From assembly GCF_000379465.1 (NCBI RefSeq), contig NZ_KB905403.1, positions 440,452 to 504,451 of the forward strand: 64,000 bases of DNA, written 5' to 3'. This document shows, one piece after another, positions 1 to 9,730 of the stretch (position 1 is its first letter; each line of letters starts with the position of its first letter). The stretch is from Sciscionella marina DSM 45152 (GTDB taxonomy: Bacteria > Actinomycetota > Actinomycetes > Mycobacteriales > Pseudonocardiaceae). Under the pieces are notes generated by a model that searched no databases, was not told the origin of the DNA, and saw only the letters and a program-made list of their open reading frames with translations. The translations under genes were made by a program, and so were the position numbers.

Positions 1-664
1 GCGTCTGGTCCTGGCCGCCGGTCTGCTGGAAATTCGCCCTGTTGTGGCCGCCGGAGAACGTGGCGCCACCGGAGATGAGCTGGTTACCGACCTCGAGCAC
101 GATGTTCGGCGGGTTGTAGAAGTTCGCCATGGTTCCCGCGTTGTGCTCGCTGGCCGCTTGGTACTCGTTCATCACCTGCACGGCGCGCTCCGAGGCGTCC
201 CCTGCCGCGCGCTCGACCTTCTCCAGATCCTTGCCGTGCAGCGCGATCGCGGCCGCCGGGTTGACCGGCTTGCCCTGCCCGGGAGGCACGGCGCCCTCGG
301 CGGGCCAGGACATGGCGCCACCGTCGGTCTTGGGCACCGGCTCGGGCATCTTGGCGCGCGCGGTCGAGACGTGGTCGGCCTGGTCCTGCGCGGTCTGGCG
401 CATGACATCGGCCGAGGCCTGCGCGGCGTCCGCCCACTGCCGCAGCGGGGTCATGCCCTTGTGCGCGGTCTCTCCCGCGCTGCCCTCCCAGTTGGCACCG
501 ATCTTGTTGAGCGAGTCGTTGAGCCGGCCGCTGATGTCCACCAGCGAACGCTTGAGGCCCTCCCAGTACTCCAGCTGCGGGGTGGCCGCGCGGGCGCCCT
601 CGCCGCTGTTGATCCAGTTGTACAGCGTCTCGTGGTTCTGTCCGCGCCAGCGCATGTCCGTCAT
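1..664 (-). CDS. PPE-like/WXG100-superfamily protein, 3'-truncated by window edge
   Basis: The reverse strand reads from ATG at 664 to the window edge without a stop (about 221 codons). It begins MTDMRWRGQNHETL and has a W-x-G turn (NWEGSAGETA) near residue 62 between helical stretches, as in PPE/WXG100 helical-hairpin proteins exported by type VII (ESX) systems. Its start overlaps the stop of the preceding small gene by one base (TAATG), so the two are translationally coupled, matching the PE-then-PPE order. From family knowledge the pair would form a heterodimeric secreted or cell-surface substrate. No ESX core gene is visible, so the specific role is unknown. The C-terminus lies outside the window. 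Confidence 0.7.
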   Translation of the reverse strand, partial: MTDMRWRGQNHETLYNWINSGEGARAATPQLEYWEGLKRSLVDISGRLNDSLNKIGANWEGSAGETAHKGMTPLRQWADAAQASADVMRQTAQDQADHVSTARAKMPEPVPKTDGGAMSWPAEGAVPPGQGKPVNPAAAIALHGKDLEKVERAAGDASERAVQVMNEYQAASEHNAGTMANFYNPPNIVLEVGNQLISGGATFSGGHNRANFQQTGGQDQT

Positions 665-1041
665 TACTGGCCACCCCCTTCGCGTGCGTGCTTGTGCCAC
701 ATCGCCGCGTTGTCGTCCTCGGAATTGCGGTAAGTGCGCTCGGTGCGCTGCAGCCCTTCGACCACATTGCTGAGCTGGCGCGCGTAGTTGAGCAGCACGT
801 TCTCCGCGTTGAACTCCTCGGTGCCGCCCTTGGTGCGGTTGTTGACCGCGTGCGCGGTCTCGGCGCTCACCGGGTCCCCCGCCCAGGGCTGCTGGTGGGC
901 GGACTGGATGCGGCGCAATTGCTGCTGCACGCCATCGAGCGCCTCACTGAATGCCTGCTTGGCCGCCCCGATCGAAGCCGGATCGACGTGCAGCCGCTGC
1001 GACCCACCCGGCTGCCCGGTGTTCCCACCTGGTGTAGACAC
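664..1041 (-). CDS. PE-like/WXG100-type small helical protein
   Basis: A 125-residue protein. The GTG start at 1041 is chosen because GGGAGG lies four bases upstream; an upstream ATG at 1146 would add an unrelated basic stretch. The N-terminus is Gly/Pro/Gln rich, followed by two helices around a PWAGDP turn (about residue 50), close in design to the ESX partner protein that pairs with a PPE-like protein. It is the first gene of a two-gene unit coupled to the PPE-like gene. No enzymatic motif is visible. The type VII link is inference from architecture and gene order. Confidence 0.65.
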   Translation of the reverse strand: MSTPGGNTGQPGGSQRLHVDPASIGAAKQAFSEALDGVQQQLRRIQSAHQQPWAGDPVSAETAHAVNNRTKGGTEEFNAENVLLNYARQLSNVVEGLQRTERTYRNSEDDNAAMWHKHAREGGGQ

Positions 1042-1271
1042 TGCGCCTCCCTGCTCGCGTATCGATGCGACGATCGTAGCTGCGACGTATGACGCGGTGG
1101 TCCGGTTCCCGGAGATACGATCGCCCCACTTGAGCCACTTCACCATACAAAATCACGCGCAGCCACACAGCGGAGCCGTCGAAAAATCTCCGCGCGCGCG
1201 TGCGAGGGACCGGGCGAAACGCCACTGCCGGGCGCCCCGGGGTGTCCCGAGCCCGGGGATAGGGTCCGGAT

Positions 1272-3128
1272 GTGACTGCTGACCAGCGAAGCGCCCCCGG
1301 GCCGATCGAGGACTACGCGCTGCTCTCCGATATGCGCACCGCCGCGCTCGTCGGCAAGGACGGCTCGATCGACTGGCTGTGTCTTCCCCGCTTCGATTCC
1401 CCCTCGGTGTTCTCCAGGCTGCTCGGCGACGAATCGCACGGGCACTGGCGGATCGCGCCGACCGCGCAGGTCACCAAGGTGGAGCGGCGGTACCGGGACA
1501 CCACGATGGTGCTCGAGACCGACTTCCACACCGAGGAGGGTGTGGTGCGGCTGGTCGACGCCATGCAGCCGCACCAGACCGACACCGACGACGCGCCCGC
1601 CGTGGTGCGCACCGTGATCGGGATCTCCGGTGAAGTCACCCTCGAGATGCGCTGGGTGCTTCGGTTCGCCTACGGGGACTCGATCCCCTGGGTGCGCCGG
1701 GTGCGCGCGGAGGACGGGGAGTACATCCTCGCGGTCGCCGGTCCGAGCGCGGTCACCCTGCACGGGGATCTGTTGCCCTATCGGGTCGACTCGGAGCGCG
1801 CGCACGGGGCGGAGTTCACCCTCGACGAGGGCGAGCAGCTGTCCTGGGCGCTGTCCTACTGCCCGGATCCCGAGGTGCACCAGCCGGTGATCGATCCGGC
1901 GGTCGAGGTGGACAACACCGAGCGATGGTGGCGGGACTGGGCGGGCGGGCTGCGCTACGAGGGCCCGCACCGGGAGGCCGTGCGTCGTTCGCTGCTCACC
2001 CTCAAGGCGCTGACCTACGCGCCGACCGGGGGCATCGTGGCCGCGCCGACCACCTCGCTGCCCGAGACCATCGGCGGGGAGCGCAACTGGGACTACCGGT
2101 ACTGCTGGCTGCGCGATGCCACGCTGACCCTGCTCGCGCTGGACAACTTCGGCCGTTCGGGAGAGGCGTTCGCCTGGCGGCGGTGGCTGCACAGGGCACT
2201 GGCGGGGGATGCGAGCGATCTGCAGATCATGTATAGCATCGACGGTTCGAGGCACCTGTTCGAACAGGAGCTCGACTGGTTGCCCGGCTATCACGGTTCG
2301 GCGCCGGTACGGGTGGGCAACGGGGCGTTCCGGCAGCAGCAGCTGGATGTGTTCGGCGAGGTCATGGACGCGCTGCAGCTGGCGCGCGAGCGCGGGCTGG
2401 AGGAGACCCCGGAGTCCTGGGCGATGCAGCGCGGGCTGATGCGCCACCTGGAGACGATTTGGCAGCAGCCGGACAAGTCGCTGTGGGAGGTACGCGGCGA
2501 GGACCGGTACTTCGTCTATTCGCGGGTGATGATCTGGGTGGCCTTCGACCGGGCGGTGCGCGCCTGCGAATCGGGCCTTCCCGGGCCGGTGCAGCGCTGG
2601 CGGGAGATGCGCGAAGCGATGCACGCCGAGGTGCTCGAGCACGGGTACAACACCGAGCTCGGCACGTTCACCCAGTATTACGGCGGAACGACGGTGGACG
2701 CGGCGACATTGCGGCTGTCCTCGGTCGGGTTCCTTCCCGGCGACGATGAGCGCATGCTCGGCACCATCGACGCGGTCGGCCGGGAACTCGCGCACGGCGA
2801 CCTCGTGGATCGGTACACCACCGGTGACCAGCAGGGACTGGACGGGCTCTCCGGCAAGGAGGGCGCCTTCCTGATGTGCTCCTTCTGGTACGTGGACGCG
2901 CTGGCCCTCGCCGGGCGCCGGGAGCAGGCCGAGGCGATGTTCGAGCGGCTGCTCGGGCTGGCCAATGACGTCGGCCTGCTCGCCGAGGAGTACGACGCGG
3001 AGCAGCAGCGGTTCATCGGGAACTTCCCGCAGGCGTTCTCCCACCTCGCCCTGGTGAACAGCGCGGCGACGCTGTGGGGCGACGGCGTGCACCGCAGGCA
3101 TCACCGGGACCGTACGCGGGCGGAATGA
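1272..3128 (+). CDS. Glycoside hydrolase family 15 (glucoamylase/trehalase-like)
   Basis: A 618-residue protein with a GTG start. The N-terminal beta domain opens with PIEDYALLSDMRTAALVG and GSIDWLCLPRFDSPS, the hallmark of actinobacterial GH15 enzymes. The (alpha/alpha)6 catalytic barrel carries NWDYRYCWLRDA near residue 275 and GKEGAFLMCSFWYVDAL near residue 530, which hold catalytic acid/base residues of the family. There is no signal peptide, so it is cytoplasmic. Known members hydrolyse alpha-glucans or, in mycobacteria, trehalose. The sequence does not decide between them. It is divergent from the PE/PPE-like pair across about 230 bases. Confidence 0.85.
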   Translation: MTADQRSAPGPIEDYALLSDMRTAALVGKDGSIDWLCLPRFDSPSVFSRLLGDESHGHWRIAPTAQVTKVERRYRDTTMVLETDFHTEEGVVRLVDAMQPHQTDTDDAPAVVRTVIGISGEVTLEMRWVLRFAYGDSIPWVRRVRAEDGEYILAVAGPSAVTLHGDLLPYRVDSERAHGAEFTLDEGEQLSWALSYCPDPEVHQPVIDPAVEVDNTERWWRDWAGGLRYEGPHREAVRRSLLTLKALTYAPTGGIVAAPTTSLPETIGGERNWDYRYCWLRDATLTLLALDNFGRSGEAFAWRRWLHRALAGDASDLQIMYSIDGSRHLFEQELDWLPGYHGSAPVRVGNGAFRQQQLDVFGEVMDALQLARERGLEETPESWAMQRGLMRHLETIWQQPDKSLWEVRGEDRYFVYSRVMIWVAFDRAVRACESGLPGPVQRWREMREAMHAEVLEHGYNTELGTFTQYYGGTTVDAATLRLSSVGFLPGDDERMLGTIDAVGRELAHGDLVDRYTTGDQQGLDGLSGKEGAFLMCSFWYVDALALAGRREQAEAMFERLLGLANDVGLLAEEYDAEQQRFIGNFPQAFSHLALVNSAATLWGDGVHRRHHRDRTRAE

Positions 3129-3566
3129 CTCTGTGCGCTAGTACTCACTGTATGAGTTCCCTGCGAAGTACCGCGTGTCGCCGCCCGATCAGATGAACTC
3201 TGCGTAGTACCATGCGCAACTTTGACCACAAGTGTTTACAACGGCCACATCGGTCACGCACACTTGCCGCGTGACCGGTTTGCGTGAAAGCTTCGACGGC
3301 TCCGTGTATCGACGGGGGCGTGGGGATTCGCGATCGGAACCGTGGATTTTCGCGCAATTAAGCGTGCGGAATTGTTCACTTCGGGCTCCGTTTTCGCAAA
3401 CAGGCAAACCGTTCCGAAGATTATTGCCCCACGGGTCGGGCGCGCATATCATACGGCTCTCGCCATGAATTAACGGAAAATCACGGTTTGTGGTGAGTGC
3501 CTTGCATCCGCCTACTGGCGGTGACCGGGGCGAATCTGAAAAGCGAGGGCACAGAAAGGCATGATC
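3129..3566 (+). other. Long lower-GC leader/intergenic region before the lysozyme gene
   Basis: About 435 bases without a convincing gene, visibly lower in G+C than its surroundings. It holds one perfect 9-bp inverted repeat (listed separately) and an AT-richer block around 3340-3480, where a promoter is most likely. The length would allow a leader RNA, but I cannot assemble a known riboswitch consensus from it. Confidence 0.5.
3251..3277. promoter_or_regulatory. Perfect 9-bp inverted repeat, putative operator
   Basis: CGGTCACGC (3251-3259) and GCGTGACCG (3269-3277) are exact reverse complements separated by nine bases. The arm spacing suits a dimeric helix-turn-helix regulator. It lies 290 bases before the first lysozyme gene and is the only strong dyad in the region. 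The cognate regulator is unknown. Confidence 0.4.
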
Positions 3567-4409
3567 ATGAAGATCAGACCAAGACTCATCGCGGCGGGTG
3601 CGGCAGGAGTGTGCGCCGCGGCCTTGGCACTTCCTATTACTCAGGCTGGTGCCGAACCGGCGAACACACTCCCGGCGAACGGTATGCAGAACCCGGATGA
3701 TCATTCGATGGGTTCGCAGATCCGGAAGCACGAGGGCCGGCCCGCCGCGCGCACGTTCTCCGCACTCGACAAGGCCGCGTCGAATCTGCAGGCGGGCGTG
3801 CAGGGCATCGATGTCTCCGGGCATCAGGGCAATGTGGACTGGAACGCGCAGTGGAATGCGGGTAAACGGTTCGCCTGGGTGAAGGCGACCGAGGGCACCG
3901 GTTACACCAGTCCGTACTTCGCCCAGCAGTACAACGGTTCGTACAGCAAGGGATTCATCAGGGGCGCGTATCACTTCGCACTGCCGAACAAGTCCTCCGG
4001 CGCCGTACAGGCGAACTACTTCCTTGCGCACGGCGGAGGGTGGAGCGGCGACGGGAAGACCCTTCCCGGCGCGCTCGACATGGAGTACAACCCGTACGGC
4101 GCCACCTGTTACGGGTTGAGCAAGTCCTCGATGACCAGCTGGATCAAGGACTTCTCCGACACCTACAAGGCCAAGACGAACAAGTATCCGGCGATCTACA
4201 CCTCGACGAACTGGTGGAACCAGTGCGTCTCCGGAGACTTCTCGAAGACGAATCCACTGTGGGTGGCACGATACAGCTCGAGCGTCGGCGCGCTGCCGCC
4301 GAACTGGACCAGCTACACCGTATGGCAGTATTCCTCATCGCCGATCGATCAGGACGTATTCAACGGTTCCTATGATCGGCTGAAGGTATTCGCCACGAAT
4401 CACGACTGA
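3567..4409 (+). CDS. Secreted GH25 lysozyme (muramidase), copy 1
   Basis: A 280-residue protein. The ATG at 3567 is preferred over 3561 because AGAAAGG ends seven bases upstream. A Sec signal peptide (MKIRPRL, then an Ala/Leu-rich core, cleavage near QAGA) precedes a linker of about 45 residues and a GH25 barrel. Family acidic residues are visible in GIDVSGHQ, VKATEG and GALDMEY. GH25 enzymes cut the MurNAc-GlcNAc beta-1,4 bond, here presumably in the cell's own wall or a competitor's. It is followed by a strong hairpin and then a close paralogue, so a recent tandem duplication is likely. Confidence 0.9.
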   Translation: MKIRPRLIAAGAAGVCAAALALPITQAGAEPANTLPANGMQNPDDHSMGSQIRKHEGRPAARTFSALDKAASNLQAGVQGIDVSGHQGNVDWNAQWNAGKRFAWVKATEGTGYTSPYFAQQYNGSYSKGFIRGAYHFALPNKSSGAVQANYFLAHGGGWSGDGKTLPGALDMEYNPYGATCYGLSKSSMTSWIKDFSDTYKAKTNKYPAIYTSTNWWNQCVSGDFSKTNPLWVARYSSSVGALPPNWTSYTVWQYSSSPIDQDVFNGSYDRLKVFATNHD

Positions 4410-4427
4410 AGCCGGAGTCGCATAGTG

Positions 4428-4470
4428 CCGAATTCCCCGCCATGAGCCGTCTTCGTGGCGGGGAATTCGG
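4428..4470 (+). terminator. Perfect 15-bp hairpin between the two lysozyme genes
   Basis: CCGAATTCCCCGCCA (4428-4442) pairs perfectly with TGGCGGGGAATTCGG (4456-4470) around a 13-base loop. It begins 19 bases after the first lysozyme stop. It lacks a clear T-run, so it may be a GC-type terminator, an mRNA-stabilising 3' stem, or a dyad acting on the second gene's promoter. Confidence 0.6.
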
Positions 4471-4538
4471 ATTTCAGTAAGGACAGCAAAACTGTCAACT
4501 GTGAAACTGTAAACTCTCAAGAAGGGGTCGGCAGAATC

Positions 4539-5366
4539 ATGAAGTCGGGGAAACACGGAAAACAGATCCGGGCGGCGAGCGCGACGGCCGGGGTCGTGGC
4601 CGCGGCCTTGTGTCTCGGTGGCACGCTCCCGGCGGGCGCGGAAACCGAATCGGTGCAGAACCATTCGATGGGCGATTCCATTCGCGCCGAGCAGGGCAAG
4701 GCACCGAAGACCTTTTCCGCGATCGACAAACGCGCGGCGCGCCTGGCCGATACGGTGCGCGGGGTCGACGTGGCCAGCCACCAGGGCACTGTGGACTGGG
4801 CCGCGCAGTGGAACGCCGGTAAACGGTTCACCTGGGTGAAGGCGACCGAGGGCACCGGATACACGAACCCCTACTTCGGCCAGCAGTACAACGGCTCCTA
4901 CGACAAGGGCTTCATCCGCGGCGCCTACCACTTCGCGCACCCGGACTCCACCTCCGGCGCGGAGCAGGCCAACTACTTCCTCGCGCACGGTGGCGGATGG
5001 ACCGGAGACGGCAAGACCCTTCCCGGCGCGCTCGACATGGAAAGCGTGCAGGGCAAGCCGGCCTGCTACGGGCTGAGCAAGTCCGCGATGGGAGCCTGGA
5101 TCAAGGACTTCTCCGATACCTACAAGGCCAAGACGAACAAGTATCCGGCGATCTACACCTCCGCGAACTGGTGGAGCCAGTGCGTGGACGGGGACTTCGC
5201 GAAGAGCAACCCGCTGTGGGTCGCGCGCTATGCCGCCGATCCCGGCCAGCTGCCCGGGACCTGGGGCGGCTATTCGGTGTGGCAGTACAACGATTCACCG
5301 ATCGATCAGAACGTGTTCAACGGTTCCATGGATCAGCTCACCAAGTTCGCCACCGCTGCGGACTAG
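4539..5366 (+). CDS. Secreted GH25 lysozyme, copy 2
   Basis: A 275-residue protein. ATG at 4539 is chosen because AGAAGGGG sits 11 bases upstream and the signal peptide then starts properly (MKSGKHGKQIRA, hydrophobic core, cleavage near PAGA). The mature protein closely matches copy 1 along its whole length, including a shared NHSMG-type linker and the acidic motifs GVDVASHQ, VKATEG and GALDME. The repeated AACTGT motifs just upstream (4495-4510) may belong to its own promoter. It is convergent with the glycosyltransferase, with stop codons overlapping by four bases. Confidence 0.9.
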   Translation: MKSGKHGKQIRAASATAGVVAAALCLGGTLPAGAETESVQNHSMGDSIRAEQGKAPKTFSAIDKRAARLADTVRGVDVASHQGTVDWAAQWNAGKRFTWVKATEGTGYTNPYFGQQYNGSYDKGFIRGAYHFAHPDSTSGAEQANYFLAHGGGWTGDGKTLPGALDMESVQGKPACYGLSKSAMGAWIKDFSDTYKAKTNKYPAIYTSANWWSQCVDGDFAKSNPLWVARYAADPGQLPGTWGGYSVWQYNDSPIDQNVFNGSMDQLTKFATAAD

Positions 5367-6463
5367 GCGAACTCGGGCAGACGAGCTGCCAGTTCATCGG
5401 GTGCGGGCATGGCCGCGACCTCCGCGGCCATGGTCCGGGCAGCCGCTGCCACCGCCGGTGTGGTGAGCAGGTGCCGTGCGGCCTCGGTGATCGTGCCCGG
5501 TTCGGTGAGTATCGTGCCGAGACCGAGCGCGTGCACGGTTTCGGCATTGGTGAACTGGTCGGCGCCCTGCGGGAGTACCAGTTGCGGGATGCCCGCGGCG
5601 AAGGCACCGAGCATGGTTCCGCTGCCGCCGTGATGCACGGCGAGCGAACTGGCCCGCAGCACGGCGTCCTGGGACACCCACGTTTCCAGGCGCACGTTGT
5701 CCGGGACGGCGCCGAGCGTCGCGGGATCGACCGCGGGCCCGGTGGCGACGAGTACCTCGGCGTCCAAAGTGGATAGCCCGGCGATGGCGGTGCGTAGCAC
5801 TTCGACATCGCCGAACGCGGTGCCGAACGTGAGATAGAGCAGCGGGTGCCCGGTCCGGACGACCGGCTCGTGCCATTCACCGGGGCGCAACGGAATCCGG
5901 TCGGTGGTGGCGAGGGCTTCGGGTGCCTGCGCGGATTCCGGGCAGATATCGATGAACGGATCGGTGGCCTGCGGAGGTTCCCCGATACCGATTTCGGCGG
6001 CGAGCGCGCGTGAGTTCCGCTGGATCTCGGCGCCGAGGTCGGACGGGGAGACTCGGCCGAAGCCATGCCGCATGCCGGGAATACCGGCGAGTTTCGCGGC
6101 GAATCCGCCGCCGATGTTGCCCTGCTCGTACACGACGAGATCGGGGCGCTCGCGCTCGAGAATCGGGGTGAGGTCGGCGAGGAATCGGCGCGGCATGGCG
6201 TCCCCGAACACGGCGCCGAGGACCGGCCGCATCCCGTCCCCGCTCGGTGGCCGCCGGGGCACCGAGCCGGTCGCGGCGGCGAACGCCTCCTGGATGCTCC
6301 CACCGGCAGGCATCGTGCGCAGTCCGGCCTTCTCCGGTGCGGCCAAGAAGTCCGCATCGGTGGCGAACAGCACCTCATGCCCGGCCGAGCGAGCCGCCCC
6401 GGCGAGTGGAAGCAGCGGGCGCACGTGACCGTGGCCGGGAGCAGAGGTGAACAGCACTCGCAT
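5363..6463 (-). CDS. MGT/EryCIII-type UDP-glycosyltransferase (GT1)
   Basis: A 366-residue protein. The start ATG at 6463 follows GAGGAG; longer readings run through purL antisense sequence and are not credible. The N-terminal MRVLFTSAPGHGHVRPLLPLA is the acceptor-domain signature of macrolide-type GT1 enzymes. The C-terminal nucleotide-sugar site shows HHGGSGTMLGAFAAGIPQLVLP followed by DQFTNA. Family members transfer a sugar from NDP-sugar to small lipophilic acceptors such as macrolides, flavonoids or glycolipids. It lies 20 bases downstream of purL in the same direction and may be co-transcribed by read-through. The acceptor is unknown. Confidence 0.85.
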   Translation of the reverse strand: MRVLFTSAPGHGHVRPLLPLAGAARSAGHEVLFATDADFLAAPEKAGLRTMPAGGSIQEAFAAATGSVPRRPPSGDGMRPVLGAVFGDAMPRRFLADLTPILERERPDLVVYEQGNIGGGFAAKLAGIPGMRHGFGRVSPSDLGAEIQRNSRALAAEIGIGEPPQATDPFIDICPESAQAPEALATTDRIPLRPGEWHEPVVRTGHPLLYLTFGTAFGDVEVLRTAIAGLSTLDAEVLVATGPAVDPATLGAVPDNVRLETWVSQDAVLRASSLAVHHGGSGTMLGAFAAGIPQLVLPQGADQFTNAETVHALGLGTILTEPGTITEAARHLLTTPAVAAAARTMAAEVAAMPAPDELAARLPEFA

Positions 6464-6483
6464 GCGTGCTCCTCGCTCGTGCC

Positions 6484-8748
6484 CTAGTCGAACAGCCGCG
6501 GCAGGGTGGCGTTCCAGGTCTCGGCGAGCTCGGTGAGGCTGAACTCGGCGACCCCCTGGATCTCCAGGCTTCCCGACTCCGCGTCGACCACCCCGGTCTT
6601 GCGCCAGGGCAACCCGCGCGCGGTGCACATCTCGGTGAACCGCAGTTCCTCGGAGCGCGGCACGGCGACCACGGCCCGGCCCGCGGATTCGGCGAACAGC
6701 TGCACGAACGGGTCCTGGTCCGGGTCGAGCAGCACCCGGGCCCCGGTCTGGCCGATCAGGGCCATCTCGATGACGGCCTGGATCAGCCCGCCGTCGGCCA
6801 CATCGTGTGCCGCGGAGATCATCCCGTCCCGGGAACCGGCGACCAGGATCTCCCCGAGCAGCTTCTCCCACGCGAGATCGGCCTTGGGCGGGAGACCGCC
6901 CAGGTGGCCGTGCGCGACCCTGGCCCATTCGGAGCCGTCGAACTCGTCCCGGGTCTCGCCGAGCAGCAGCAGGGTTTCCCCGGTCTCGGTGCCGATCCCG
7001 GCCGGGATGCGCCGGTCCACATCGTCGATCACGCCGAGCACCGCGACCACCGGGGTGGGCAGGATCGCGGTCGAGCCGGTCTGGTTGTAGAAGCTGACGT
7101 TGCCGCCGGTGACCGGGATACCGAGTTCGGCGCACCCGTCGGCGATCCCGCGCACCGCCTCGCGGAACTGCCACATGACACCCGGATCCTCCGGGGAACC
7201 GAAGTTGAGGCAGTCGGAGACCGCGAGCGGGGTGGCCCCGCCACAGGCCACATTGCGGTAGGCCTCGGCGAGTGCGAGCCGAGCGCCCTCGTACGGATCG
7301 AGCGCCACGAAGCGGGAATTGCAGTCGGTGGCCACCGAGATTCCGCGGCCGGTCTGCTCGTCCACCCGCACCATGCCGGAATCCGCGGGCTGGGCGAGCA
7401 CCGTGCCGCCGCGCACATAGCGGTCGTACTGGTCGGTGACCCAGCGCTTGGCCGCGAGGTTCGGCGCGGCGAGCATTTCCAGCACCGTCCTGCGCAGGTC
7501 ATCCGGCCGGGCGAGGCTCGCGGATGTGTTGGCCTGCAAGGCGTCCTGGCTTTCCGGGCGCTGTACCGGCCGCTGGTAGACCGGTCCGTCGTGCGCCACG
7601 GTGCGCGGTGGCACATCCACCACGGTCTCCCCGTGCCAGGTGATGACCAGGTTGTCGCCGTCGGTGACCGCACCGATCTCGGTCGCGGTGACATCCCATT
7701 TCGCGCACACCGCCAGGAAGGCGTCCACGTGTTCCGGGGCGACGACCGCGCACATCCGTTCCTGGGATTCGCTGGAGAGCACCTCGGCCGGAGTCATGTC
7801 CTTGGCGCGCAACGGAACCCGGTCGAGTTCCACGCGCATCCCGCCGTCACCCGCGGAGGCGAGCTCACTGGTCGCGCAGGAGAGCCCGGCCCCGCCGAGG
7901 TCCTGGATGCCGACCACGATTCCCGCCCGGATCACCTCGAGGCAGCACTCGATGAGCACCTTCTCCGTGAACGGGTCGCCGACCTGCACGCTCGGCAGTT
8001 TCTTGCGCCCGCCGGAGGTCTCGTCCCCCTCGAAGGTCTCCGAGGCGAGCACCGAGACCCCGCCGATCCCGTCCAGGCCGGTGCGCGCCCCGAACAGGAT
8101 CACCTTGTTCCCGGTGCCGCTGGCATGCGCCAGGTGCAGGTCCTCGCTGCGCATCGCACCCACACACAGGGCGTTGACCAGCGGGTTCCCGTTGTAGGAC
8201 GAGTCGAAGACGAGCTCACCGCCCACGTTCGGCAGGCCGAGGCAGTTGCCGTAGTGCCCGATGCCGTCGACCACCCCGCGCACCACGCGCCTGGTGTCCT
8301 CGGCCTCCGCGGCACCGAACCGCAGCGGGTCCGCGACCGCGATCGGGCGCGCGCCCATGGCCATGATGTCCCGCACGATCCCGCCGACCCCGGTCGCCGC
8401 GCCCTGATGCGGTTCGACGTACGAGGGGTGGTTGTGCGATTCGACCTTGAACGTGACCGCCCAGCCGTCGCCGATATCGACGACGCCCGCGTTCTCCCCG
8501 ATTCCGGCGAGCAGACGTGTTCGCATTTCCTCGGTCGTGGTCTCCCCGAAATACTTCAGGTGCACCTTGGAGGATTTGTAGGAGCAGTGCTCGGACCACA
8601 TCACCGAATACATCGCCAGTTCGGCCTCGGTCGGGCGGCGGCCGAGTATTTCCCGGATGCGGGCGTACTCGTCGTCCTTGAGACCGAGCTCGGCGTATGG
8701 CTGGTCGAGTTCCGGGGTCTTCGCGGCCTCGGCCGTCGTGTCGATCAT
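6484..8748 (-). CDS. purL: Phosphoribosylformylglycinamidine synthase subunit II
   Basis: About 754 residues. It catalyses ATP-dependent conversion of FGAR and glutamine-derived ammonia to FGAM in purine synthesis, together with PurQ and PurS. Hallmarks are the N-terminal [40 protein letters not shown] and paired AIR-synthase-like domains. ATG at 8748 gives the family N-terminus. An alternative GTG at 8817 overlaps the purQ stop (GTGA) and has AAGGTGA seven bases upstream, but adds a low-complexity Arg/Glu stretch encoded by GAGCGAGGAGC-type spacer DNA. The start is therefore unsettled. Confidence 0.95.
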   Translation of the reverse strand: MIDTTAEAAKTPELDQPYAELGLKDDEYARIREILGRRPTEAELAMYSVMWSEHCSYKSSKVHLKYFGETTTEEMRTRLLAGIGENAGVVDIGDGWAVTFKVESHNHPSYVEPHQGAATGVGGIVRDIMAMGARPIAVADPLRFGAAEAEDTRRVVRGVVDGIGHYGNCLGLPNVGGELVFDSSYNGNPLVNALCVGAMRSEDLHLAHASGTGNKVILFGARTGLDGIGGVSVLASETFEGDETSGGRKKLPSVQVGDPFTEKVLIECCLEVIRAGIVVGIQDLGGAGLSCATSELASAGDGGMRVELDRVPLRAKDMTPAEVLSSESQERMCAVVAPEHVDAFLAVCAKWDVTATEIGAVTDGDNLVITWHGETVVDVPPRTVAHDGPVYQRPVQRPESQDALQANTSASLARPDDLRRTVLEMLAAPNLAAKRWVTDQYDRYVRGGTVLAQPADSGMVRVDEQTGRGISVATDCNSRFVALDPYEGARLALAEAYRNVACGGATPLAVSDCLNFGSPEDPGVMWQFREAVRGIADGCAELGIPVTGGNVSFYNQTGSTAILPTPVVAVLGVIDDVDRRIPAGIGTETGETLLLLGETRDEFDGSEWARVAHGHLGGLPPKADLAWEKLLGEILVAGSRDGMISAAHDVADGGLIQAVIEMALIGQTGARVLLDPDQDPFVQLFAESAGRAVVAVPRSEELRFTEMCTARGLPWRKTGVVDAESGSLEIQGVAEFSLTELAETWNATLPRLFD

Positions 8749-8813
8749 GCGTTCACGCGCCAATTGTCCGGCTCCTCGCTCGCTCCGCTCCTCCCTCGTT
8801 CCTCCGTCGATGC

Positions 8814-9494
8814 TCACTCGTTCGTCACCTTCACCAAAGAGTCGAGTGCGGAATAGAACATGCCGAGTCCGTCGTCGCTCGGGCCGGTCAGCGGATCGAT
8901 CGCGTGTTCCGGATGGGGCATGAGGCCGAGAACGCGTCCGTTCGCCGAGCAGATTCCGGCGATATCGGCGCGCGAACCGTTAGGGTTCTCCTCGATATAA
9001 CGGAAAACGATCCGGTTCTCGGCCTCGAGCGCGGCGATCGTTTCCTTGTCGGCCTGGTAATTGCCCTCACCGTGCTTGATCGGAACCAGGATCTCCGCGC
9101 CCGGCTCGTAGCGGGTGCTCCACGCGGTGCGGGTGTTCTCCACCCGCAGCCACTGGTCCCGGCACACGTAGTGCAGCCCCGCGTTGCGGGTGAGCGCCCC
9201 GGGAAGCAGCCCGGCCTCGCACAGGATCTGGAAACCGTTGCAGATGCCGAGCACCGGCATCCCGCCCGCGGCCGCCTCCAGCACCGGCCCCATCACCGGG
9301 GCGAACCGGGCGATCGCGCCGCAGCGCAGGTAGTCGCCGTAGGAGAACCCGCCGGGGACCACGACCGCGTCCACCCCGTGTAGCTCGGCGTCCCCGTGCC
9401 AGAGCGGGACCGCCTCGGCTTCGCAGCGGCGCACCGCGCGCACCACGTCCCCGTCGTCGAGCGAGCCGGGGAAGGTGATGACCCCGATCCTCAT
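8814..9494 (-). CDS. purQ: FGAM synthase glutaminase subunit
   Basis: A 226-residue class I glutamine amidotransferase that supplies ammonia to PurL. The nucleophile cysteine lies in GICNGFQ (about residue 86), and the His/Glu partners in [10 protein letters not shown] near the C-terminus. [13 protein letters not shown] is the PurQ-specific oxyanion region. Its ATG overlaps the purS stop (ATGA) and its stop lies at the head of purL, so the three genes form a tightly coupled operon in the order purS-purQ-purL. Confidence 0.97.
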   Translation of the reverse strand: MRIGVITFPGSLDDGDVVRAVRRCEAEAVPLWHGDAELHGVDAVVVPGGFSYGDYLRCGAIARFAPVMGPVLEAAAGGMPVLGICNGFQILCEAGLLPGALTRNAGLHYVCRDQWLRVENTRTAWSTRYEPGAEILVPIKHGEGNYQADKETIAALEAENRIVFRYIEENPNGSRADIAGICSANGRVLGLMPHPEHAIDPLTGPSDDGLGMFYSALDSLVKVTNE

Positions 9495-9730
9495 GACCCG
9501 ACCCTGCGCACCGTGAACTCTTCGATCACCGTGTTCGCCAGGAACTCTTCGGCGATCCGGTGCAGCGCCGCATCGTCGACGGAGTCGTCGACATCCAGTT
9601 CGAAACGCTTGCCCTGACGTACCTCGCCGATACCGGTGAACCCGAGGCGAGGCAGCGCCTTCGCGACGGCCTGCCCTTGCGGGTCGAGGATCTCCGGCTT
9701 CGGCATGACCTCGACGACGACTCGTGCCAC
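9491..9730 (-). CDS. purS: FGAM synthase subunit PurS
   Basis: A 79-residue protein, typical for PurS, which bridges PurQ and PurL in the complex. GTG at 9730 is chosen: GGAG lies seven bases upstream and the product begins [19 protein letters not shown], the family start. Further motifs are [13 protein letters not shown] and a C-terminal NTVIEEF. It is the first gene of the purSQL operon, and its promoter should lie in the 330-base gap upstream. Confidence 0.95.
   Translation of the reverse strand: MARVVVEVMPKPEILDPQGQAVAKALPRLGFTGIGEVRQGKRFELDVDDSVDDAALHRIAEEFLANTVIEEFTVRRVGS

Noticed and set aside
1140-3104. 654-codon reverse open frame opposite the GH15 gene
   Set aside because: Shadow frame caused by high GC3; GH15 motifs are unambiguous on the forward strand.
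3430-3566. c-di-AMP (ydaO-type) riboswitch before the first lysozyme gene
   Set aside because: Actinobacterial wall-hydrolase genes often carry one, and GGGGCGAATC is reminiscent, but the other conserved blocks are absent and the position is too close to the start codon.
6466-8856. 796-codon forward open frame opposite purL
   Set aside because: Antisense shadow of purL: its composition is His/Gly/Arg rich, it has no family motifs, and the reverse strand encodes a textbook PurL.
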